A DNA stretch of 64,000 bases, taken from the NCBI GenBank assembly GCA_009741485.1, contig CM019219.1, positions 29,707,064 through 29,771,063 of the forward strand, given 5' to 3'. Shown piece after piece: positions 56,429 through 64,000 of the stretch; positions within the stretch are counted from its first letter, which is position 1; the number at the start of each line of letters is the position of its first letter. Origin of the DNA: Malurus cyaneus samueli. Its lineage: Eukaryota; Chordata; Aves; Passeriformes; Maluridae. Below the pieces are notes generated by a model that worked only from the letters and a program-made list of their open reading frames with translations, did not search any database and was not told where the DNA came from. The translations under genes and the position numbers were made by a program.

Positions 56429-59400
56429 TATATTCTATGTGTGACAGTTCTAGGGCTTTTACTTTATGTTCTCTCATATAGAGCCTAAAACATTGCAAGT
56501 GGGATTTTCTTTTAATTCCAGTGAAGAGGGACAGTTCATTATCTATCACAATCACTGTTTTATTTTAATCAAATAATGTTTTCTGATAAATTTTCAGATT
56601 TTTTTTCTGTAGTTGTTACAATCTGTTCTTATATCTGTAAGTAGCCAAACAAAAGAGATTTTGCAAAACTAGAAAACCAATCACCTGCTGAGAGGGACAA
56701 GTCATCCCTTCTCAGAATACAGGATTTTTTCATGTTGGTAGCATTTCTGTGGAATGGCCTGTCTTTTGAGTACTCTTAACAGCTCTGCTCAGTTCCTGAC
56801 ATAAGACAGCTGCTGCAACCCTTGCATGATTGCAAAAGCAGGAGTGTTTCTTTACATCTTCTGGTTAGATGAGTTACAGTCTTTGTGAGATACTCAAGAA
56901 TTATGTAAGTTAAATGCCTGAACTAACATAGAACTGCTTGGAAAAGAGATGTTCTTCCTCTGTGGCAAAAAATGGAATTGAAGGAACTTGAGCAGAAAAT
57001 TATTAAGTAGTTACTACCTATTAAAGGGTATTGAGGTGTCATCATCACTATTTCTTTATGACTTTCTGAGACATAAAGACTTTAGGATTCTTTTTGCAAT
57101 CCAGTTCCCCCATCACCCAATAATTGCTTATGGTGTTTAGCCATGTACTGCTAGCTTCAGTTTCAAAAGATGCAAGATGCTTCTTGATGCTGCACCCTTA
57201 ATTCTTCCAGACAGAGTATTTTCCTTTCTTCTTCTACTGGGTTGTTTTATATGGCATTTTTCCACACACACAGTTAGATTCAAATGCTAGAATCTTCCAA
57301 CAGCATGCTTGCAGTGAAAGCAAGACAGGTGCTAAACAATGTGAAGGTGACTTGCTCTGGGCTGACTGATCAATGGTGCTGTTTTCAACATTTTGCACAC
57401 CATACACACATTCCTCATAAAGTCACAGAATGCAGGTGTACACTTCAAAAACGATGTATTTTTTAGGGAGGACAGGTTTGGCACTTAATCCACAGAGTTA
57501 CCAGTTACAGCAGATGAACTGTGTTCCAAAGAGGTGCTGTTGCAGTGGAGCAAGGAAACTGCTAATTTTGATGTTCAGTAGTGCAGTTGTTGCCACAGAA
57601 CGTTTTAATGCTGTCGTGGAAAGTTTTGTGACCTGATCAATATTTTACATGTATATCTGTATTTTTATTATATTGTAATGGAAAAGGGTCTAGGGTTTGG
57701 GAGTTGTCTTAAAGTAAGAATGGAGGCCCTGATTCTCATTTATACATACTACTGTCCTCTATATTGCTTTGAAAGGATAAAGAGGCCTTAAATGGATGTC
57801 ACTTTAACTTACATCCTTCGGAGTATGCCATCACACTGATCAGAGTATAAAAGGTCAGTAGTATAAATCAAAACAATTACCAAATGACTAATTTGTACAA
57901 TCATCTGAAATAAATTTCATGGTATGCCTACTGTGCACAAACTGGCCAGTAACATCCAGATTGTTCTTAGTTTAGAAATACAGGTTTAAAAAGAGACCAG
58001 CTTGGGTTTTATCAGGTTTTAAGTAATTGCATATATTGGCTATCCTTTGCCCAGTGCTGTCTACAGCAACAATATGGTAAAAGATTTGTACTTCTAGGTA
58101 ATGGCCAGCTCAGAAATCTCAGAAATTTTTCAGAAATACTATTTTTAAGCTTTGGTAGTGTTTCTTAAAATATTTGCTTCCCTTTATCATAACTTGGATC
58201 CCTTTTACTTGATTAATAAACTGGGGTCGTGACAATCTACTGAACTCCCTTCTGTCCTGACTTCACACCCAGCAGAGTGTGCAGTTACCACACTCTGGTG
58301 AGTTTGGGGACATAAAGCTAAAAGCCAACACTTTCTGCCTTCCCTGACTATGGTGCTACTTGCCAGGGAAAACCCTGGCATTGCTCTGCATGCCTGAGTC
58401 CTGCAGAGCTCCCCTTGCTGCCCGTGGAAGTTTTATGTAAACAACAGCCCCACTTCATTGCAGTTATGCAATGCAATGCAAACTTCTCATTCAAAAAAAA
58501 GTTTAAGGAAAAGGAAATACACTTTCCTTCTTAAAGTTTTACACTGCAGTGATACTGCAGAGCCTAATCAGAACATATATTATGCCAACTTTGTGAATGC
58601 CTGTCTAATCCATGCAACTCAAAAGGCAGCAGCTGAACTTCATCGGTCTCTTGTCCTCTAAATGAAAAAATAATTGTAGTCAAGAAGAACAAATGAGACA
58701 TCCCAGTACTGCTAAAAGAAAGCCAGTTCTAACCAATGCAAACATTCATACATTTCAGTCTTTACCGGTGAATTACTCTACAATTATTTCTTCAGTTTGG
58801 AAGATATAGCTCTTCATAATGTGACAATATCATGCCAGGTCACAAGTACTGATCGGAATTAGCTGTCATTAGGAAACATAAATATGTAAGGACACACTGT
58901 ACTGAAATGCTATGGCTAATTAATTACTTCCTGTTTTAGGAAGATAAAAGATTCACAATATGCCAAAGCAAAAGAAAAAAGGGTCATGTGGTTTTTTTCC
59001 TTCTCCTTTTCTCTCCTTCTTTCTTTCCTTGGGATGCATTTGATACTTATTTTTCAACTTTGAATTTGAGGTTTTATTTCCAGTTACCAACCTACTGTAT
59101 TGAAATCTGGAACATAAAATTTTAAACATTTTAAAGCAAAAGATTATATACAGGGAGAAAAAAATCAGAAAGAAAAAGCACTTCATTATGTCACAGTATT
59201 TACAGGAGAAAATATAAAAATTACTTCTGTTCTCAAAAACATTTGGGGCCTGATTCTTTCCTAGTATAACTGAGCATCGCTCCCTGAGACTGGTGGAGCT
59301 GGGCAGAGTTATGCCAGCTGAGAAACTGAACCTTAAAATCTTCTTTGCAGACAAGGGAACCCTTACCAGCAGTACTTGAAGACTTGTGAGTTGTGACTGC

Positions 59401-59734
59401 ATGTTACTTGAAAGATCTAACTAAGCTATGTTTTTTGGTGCAAGCAGTTGTACATGATTTCATGTTTATGTAGCAAGATGCATTGAAATGTTGATACTAG
59501 TATTGAAACATACATGTAAAAATTGTCGTTGTGGAAATTGTCTGTTCTGTTCTATTTTTCTTGTGTGTCTCATCTGTTTAGAACGTAAACTTTCTTTTTT
59601 ATTATTGTCCTAACTGAATAAGGCTAAATGAATACTGTAATTGAAAATATATTTTAAATCTTGTCATGAGTTTTTAAAAAGACTATTACAAATTGTATCA
59701 TTCCTGATCACACAGAACTTTGTGGGTGGTTTTA

Positions 59735-59740
59735 AATAAA
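59735..59740 (+). terminator. Candidate distal poly(A) signal AATAAA
   Basis: AATAAA in TTTTAAATAAATTTTATAC, with T-rich sequence (TAATTTTTCTTTCC) 30-50 nt downstream, looks like a classic cleavage region. If it belongs to TET1 the 3' UTR would be about 9.4 kb; it could also belong to an unannotated noncoding transcript or be unused. Confidence 0.35.
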
Positions 59741-62700
59741 TTTTATACTTCTATTTTGCACTTAGTCGTCTAATTTTTCTTTCCTGCTCTTAGCACTAAT
59801 AACCATTATCTTGTGTAGAAGTGTATTTGTTAATTACCAATAGGACTGCAGGGGGTTTACCCAAAAAGTCAGTAGGTTTCTGCACTGGAAAGGGGCAGGC
59901 ATAAATCTGGTGCCTGTTATCAGTCTGCCTCTGCTTCAGGCTGGACTGACCTAGCCAAGGCAAGAGAAATAGCCAGAAAATCTGAATTTATCTTCTGACT
60001 AAATGGACAAAAGAGTTTGTGAACACATCTACACATGTCTCTTTTTGTTACCTGCCTGGCAGAGCAAGCTTATGGGCATCATTTACTGTGCCATTTAATT
60101 CCCAGCTGCTGGAAACAGTCCAGGTTTTATTTGCTGCAAATCAGAGGGTATGGCTGGGGCTTTTTCCTCAAAACAGCCTCAGCACTAGCTTACTTTACTA
60201 TCTGACATGTAGTGCAGAACAACAATACTAAACAGAATTTCTGTTTAGATCTGGAGAAAAGGAGCAATATAACTCTGTCCATATTTGCTTCTTTTCCAGC
60301 AAAGTAAGCAAAAATGATCTTCCAGGTAACTGGAATCTCCTAGAGGGCAGAAAAATGCAGCTATCCTCTGGCTTCACTAATGCCCTGGAAAGATATTACA
60401 TTGTGTGATATGGTACATCTAATTCCTGGGAGATGGATGTGATTGTCCAACAGGGAAGCCTTGACCTTCCTATATAAGCTGCTGCTCTTTTAGAAGATAA
60501 TCACTACTGGGGTTTTATAGCAACATCTCCCAAGTTGCCCCAGGCCCTCTCTGAACTGTACTGTTAAGTCTTTCAAAACAGTCACATGTTCCAGGGTTCA
60601 GTATTCGAGTCAAGAATGCCCAGCACAGGTATCTTAACAAAGCATGAGGACTTTGAAAGGTATTTCAAGACTTGGACCAGACCCAAGAATGTCATTATTG
60701 AAGAAGAGCCATCAATGAGAAACGTTTCCCAGGTCCTTTTAAGGTACTGCCAGCCAACTGCTTATTGCTTCCCCCTGGCATTCACACCAGGCAGTGTGTT
60801 CCACTCACAGGTCTATTTCCTCGTAGATTATGGAGTATATTACATATAGACATTTTAAAACACAGCTTCAGTTCTACCTTATGGGAACAAAACTAAATCT
60901 AATTTACCTGCCCTGGCATCCCTGTTACCAGAAGTGAGTTTAAAACCTGGAGATGGCTTTAGTGCTTTTTTTTATATCCTGGATTTCAAAAAGTAATAGG
61001 ATATGGATGTAGTACAGTTGATTGCCTTTGAAGTCCTAAGCCTTAGATTACGATGCCTATTAAAACAGTGTTAATTGTTAACAAGCTGCAAAAGAAGCTT
61101 TTTTGCTGGTGCTACAGATAAAAGTTTTCTGTAGTACCCCTATACTGCTAAAGATCATGGAATGCCAGGGTTTGACTGCTGTTCAACAATGCTAATGCTG
61201 GTTACTGTTGCTAATAGTTAATATTTAACACAGAATATTAGTTTACATTCTACATTCAAAAGGGTATTCCTCAAAATATTGGACTTTCTGTGCACTGTGT
61301 ATCAGAATAAGCAACATATTCCAACGTCATTTAAAAACAAGAAAGGTGATGCTTCAATTAGTGTTTTGGCTCAAGAAGTGGCCTAGATAGTCTTAAAATA
61401 AAACACCAGCAACCCCCATCTGTTTTAATCTTAGACACACTGAAAAAATAATTAAAATGTGGAAATTCAAACCCAGCTATTTCAATAACCATTGGCTGGA
61501 GCACAGTTCCCAAGATGGGCCTCCAATTCCATGTCCAGTCTTTTTATCTGTTTACTTCTGGATACGCTTTTGCTTTCTTGAAATATACCACTATATACAA
61601 AATTTTTAGCCCTTGAATTCTTTAAAAGGTCCATGTCCTTTTACACCAGGCGAAAAATCGCTTACAATCCTGCCATACCATGTGTACATCTCCATTTCTA
61701 ACATACCTGGGTAATACTTCTATGTTGCTTGATCCTAAAGGAGTCCTAAATTGCTGCTTAAGGCATGCATGCCAGAGGCATGACAGCCTTTGTTTTCAGC
61801 TCAGAACAGCAAAACCCTTTGTCTCCTGAGGCATAAAAAGTCAGCAATTCAGTTTCTTATGACTACTTCGTTTTATGCAGACTCTGGTTTAGACTGTTTT
61901 TGCATGAGGATGGCTTTGACTGCCTTCGCTTGAGGAATCCCTTCAGGGAAATGAAGCACCAATCCACTGCTTTGTCAAACGTTCTGTGCTAGACCCTCAC
62001 TCCCACAATAGCAGAAAGCCTTATAAGGAGTCACCTGGGTTATGGCTCCTACAGATTTTAAGGGTGGGATTTGTTGATTTGTTGGGCTGTTACTAATTAT
62101 CTTGTTCTATGAGGGTAGGAGGCTGTAAGTGGCTCAGGTGTGTCACTGCATAACAATCCTCCTTAGGCCCTAGCTCTGACTAGGTGGGTACTCACAAAAC
62201 CTAAAAAAAGCAAGCAAACGCAAGAATGTTGTGTATAGAATGCTCATGAGCAAGCCCAAATGCCCAAGGCTTTGGAACCCCCAAAGAGTACAGACCAGTG
62301 TTCCTTTCATACACAACTTCTATTGCAGCTGAGCAAACAGAGCAGAAATCAGTTTCACTTGTGCGTCTTTGCTGTCTTCCACTGAAGGGGGCTTTACCTG
62401 GGGCTCTTCTTGCACACAAAAGTTCTCAGGGCGTTCCCTGCTCTTCCTGTACATGGCAGCGAGTTAAACCTCTCTATCTCTGCACTCAGCTGTCCTGCAC
62501 CAGGAATTGTGCCTGTCTGTCCTGCAGACCAGAGAGGCCTGTGCTCTGCTATGGGCAGAGGCTGAACACTGCAGGTAATGCTAAAAGGGAAATGGGTTCT
62601 CAGCTATCCATCTCCTGCTTCTCAAGCAGTGGAACTAAGATTTTAAAGGTGGTCAGGATTTTTCTTCTAATTGCCCTTCTTTATTGCCTGTCTATAGATG

Positions 62701-62956
62701 TGCCTTCACTCTGTCTTTCATAAAGTTGGGTTATCCCCCGATTATAAGGAGAGAGCTGAGAAACCCTTTCTGTGTGTGCAATCAAACCCAGTACACCTAT
62801 TAAAACAGGGCCTTCCTGAAGGCACCGAGGACTTGAATACAAGTCAGATTGAGTAAGAAAAAAGAAATCCTTAAAACCTATGACTTTACAAAAGGCCACT
62901 ATTTTTGTGGTTCCTAGGCAGTGTGAATTACATCTCTTTTTTTTTTATGTGATGTT

Positions 62957-63165
62957 CACAGATCACAGAGCACTCCAGGTTGCTGGGGACCTCAAAACAT
63001 CACCCAGTCCCACCTTTTGTGGAAAAGGAAGCCGATTTTCTAGCACCCCGCCCAGCTGTGTCTCGAGAACCTCCAGTGATGGGCACTCTCTCAATAGCTC
63101 TCACTGAAAAGAAATTATCCCTTTTATCAAGATGAAAATTTTTCTCTGTGCTTCTGGTGCCTATT
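62957..63165 (-). mobile_element. Diverged CR1 LINE fragment
   Basis: On the + strand, CACAGATCACAGAGCACTCC, GGTTGCTGGGGACCTC, ACCTCCAGTGATGGGCACTC and a CTCTCACTGAAAAGAAATTA segment follow the order of a reverse-oriented CR1 3' region. Divergence is clearly greater than in the elements at 31.5 and 56.2 kb. Confidence 0.6.
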
Positions 63166-63301
63166 ACCTTCAAAATAATTATTTTATTTTTACTACAACA
63201 TTTTTTACATATTTAAACTTTGTCAGAAGTCTGTTCTCAATGCTTTTAATTTCAATATAGCAGACTATAAAGGCTTTCCCTCCTTACCTTGGGACTCTTA
63301 A

Positions 63302-63320
63302 AAACAAACAAACAAACAAC
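63302..63320. repeat. (AAAC)n microsatellite
   Basis: About four to five AAAC/AACA units in a row; a short simple repeat next to a gene-free region. Confidence 0.75.
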
Positions 63321-63449
63321 AGAGAAATAAAAGTTACTTGCAATCAGCTAAACGTGAGAAGGTTGATTTAGTTCTATGATGTTATTCCTGTATTCTTGAG
63401 GGGTCTGGCCAGTTCAGGAACACTTTTGTCAAATACTTTGTGTAGCAGT

Positions 63450-63475
63450 ATGTAATAAACTTTAGTTTATTACAT
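63450..63475. repeat. Inverted repeat, 11-bp arms, 4-nt loop
   Basis: ATGTAATAAAC and GTTTATTACAT are perfect arms flanking TTTA. The stem is A/T-rich, and both strands carry an AATAAA or near match inside it, so it could act as a bidirectional weak end signal; this is speculative. Confidence 0.7.
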
Positions 63476-64000
63476 TTATTATTAAAATTCAGTACTGACT
63501 GTGTCACATGCTTGGAAAAGTGTAAAGTGCATATGGCTACGGTCAAACGGACTACAACAGAAACTTTTGTGCAGCAAAAAAACCATGAAAATTTGGTCAG
63601 ATGCTTATATGCTGCACTTGTATTACAATTAAAGCATCAAAAAAGCCATTAATAGACTGTTGCTATCATTCCTGGATATCTAGAAAGGTAAAAATGTGTC
63701 TGACTCTCTCTGAATGATCTCTTCTGGCCTTCTGAAAAGAATACATTAAAAAACCCCATCAACAGCTGCAAAAAGCAAGTTCCAGTAGTGACATGTACAG
63801 ATCTGAAAGTTAATTCACGAATTGAACTGGATGCATAGAAATGTATTTCCAACAGGAATATGGAAAAAAAAATACTTTTTATAATGAAAATTGAGTGAAA
63901 TAACCATCTCCCTGTTACTAGCATTTAGCTGGACACATATAGCATCTTTATTCATTTTTTATCCAGTAGCTTCACATCAGATATGAAACACTGATTTCTG

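Larger units (their letters stand above)
53401..64000. other. Downstream region, no gene recognised
   Basis: AT-rich sequence with CR1 fragments, simple repeats, two GGCCTGATTCT-type motifs (57725, 59245) and several AATAAA hexamers (57909, 58215, 59735). None of the open frames on either strand shows a known domain or plausible splice context. In human the next gene downstream is CCAR1, whose CpG-island promoter is not seen here, so the window probably ends in intergenic DNA. Confidence 0.7.

Noticed and set aside
58953..59402. 149-codon open frame on the - strand near the distal poly(A) signal
   Set aside because: It includes a simple Lys/Glu/Arg-rich repeat (KERKKERKGEGKK) from an A/G-rich strand; no domain, no homology recognised.

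Overview
The window looks like vertebrate nuclear DNA, most likely from a bird. It holds one multi-exon gene with GT-AG introns in AT-rich, CpG-poor sequence. The interspersed repeats I can recognise are CR1 LINE fragments, which dominate bird genomes but also occur in crocodilians and turtles. I see no operons, bacterial genes, tRNA or rRNA genes, viral genes or CRISPR arrays.

The gene is TET1, the 5-methylcytosine dioxygenase, on the + strand. Exons are numbered to match human TET1 as I recall it. Exon 3 (51 nt) and exons 4 to 12 can be joined in one open frame of 1,604 codons plus stop, and every junction phase fits. Exons: 5471-5521, 19364-21872, 22603-22693, 23305-23398, 34461-34669, 35495-35645, 38367-38456, 38893-39030, 46585-46924, 49189-50330. 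Exon 1 and the large exon 2 with the CXXC zinc finger are not seen and should lie upstream. The catalytic parts are all present: Cys-rich region, HxD iron ligands, the second half of the double-stranded beta-helix with the distal His and the 2-oxoglutarate Arg, and the TET1-type C-terminus.

Layout: 1-5470 is the end of intron 2. It contains a dense CpG island (about 4.65-5.37 kb) that stops about 100 nt before exon 3. 5.5-19.4 kb is intron 3. 19.4-23.4 kb holds the giant exon 4 and exons 5-6. 23.4-34.5 kb is the 11 kb intron 6. 34.5-39.0 kb holds exons 7-10, 39.0-46.6 kb is intron 10, and 46.6-50.3 kb holds exons 11-12. From 50331 there is a 3' UTR of uncertain length, with six miR-29 seed matches in its first 3 kb, then apparently gene-free DNA with several CR1 fragments up to 64 kb.

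Main points of interest: (1) the intronic CpG island sits where a promoter for a CXXC-less short TET1 would be expected, and exon 4 begins with a suitably placed Met; (2) the miR-29 site cluster; (3) this TET1 keeps TET2/TET3-like motifs that human TET1 has lost; (4) two LTQL-type amphipathic helices in exon 4, one matching the reported SIN3-interaction motif; (5) a decoy splice acceptor plus hairpin just upstream of exon 7. I did not find a previously unknown system.
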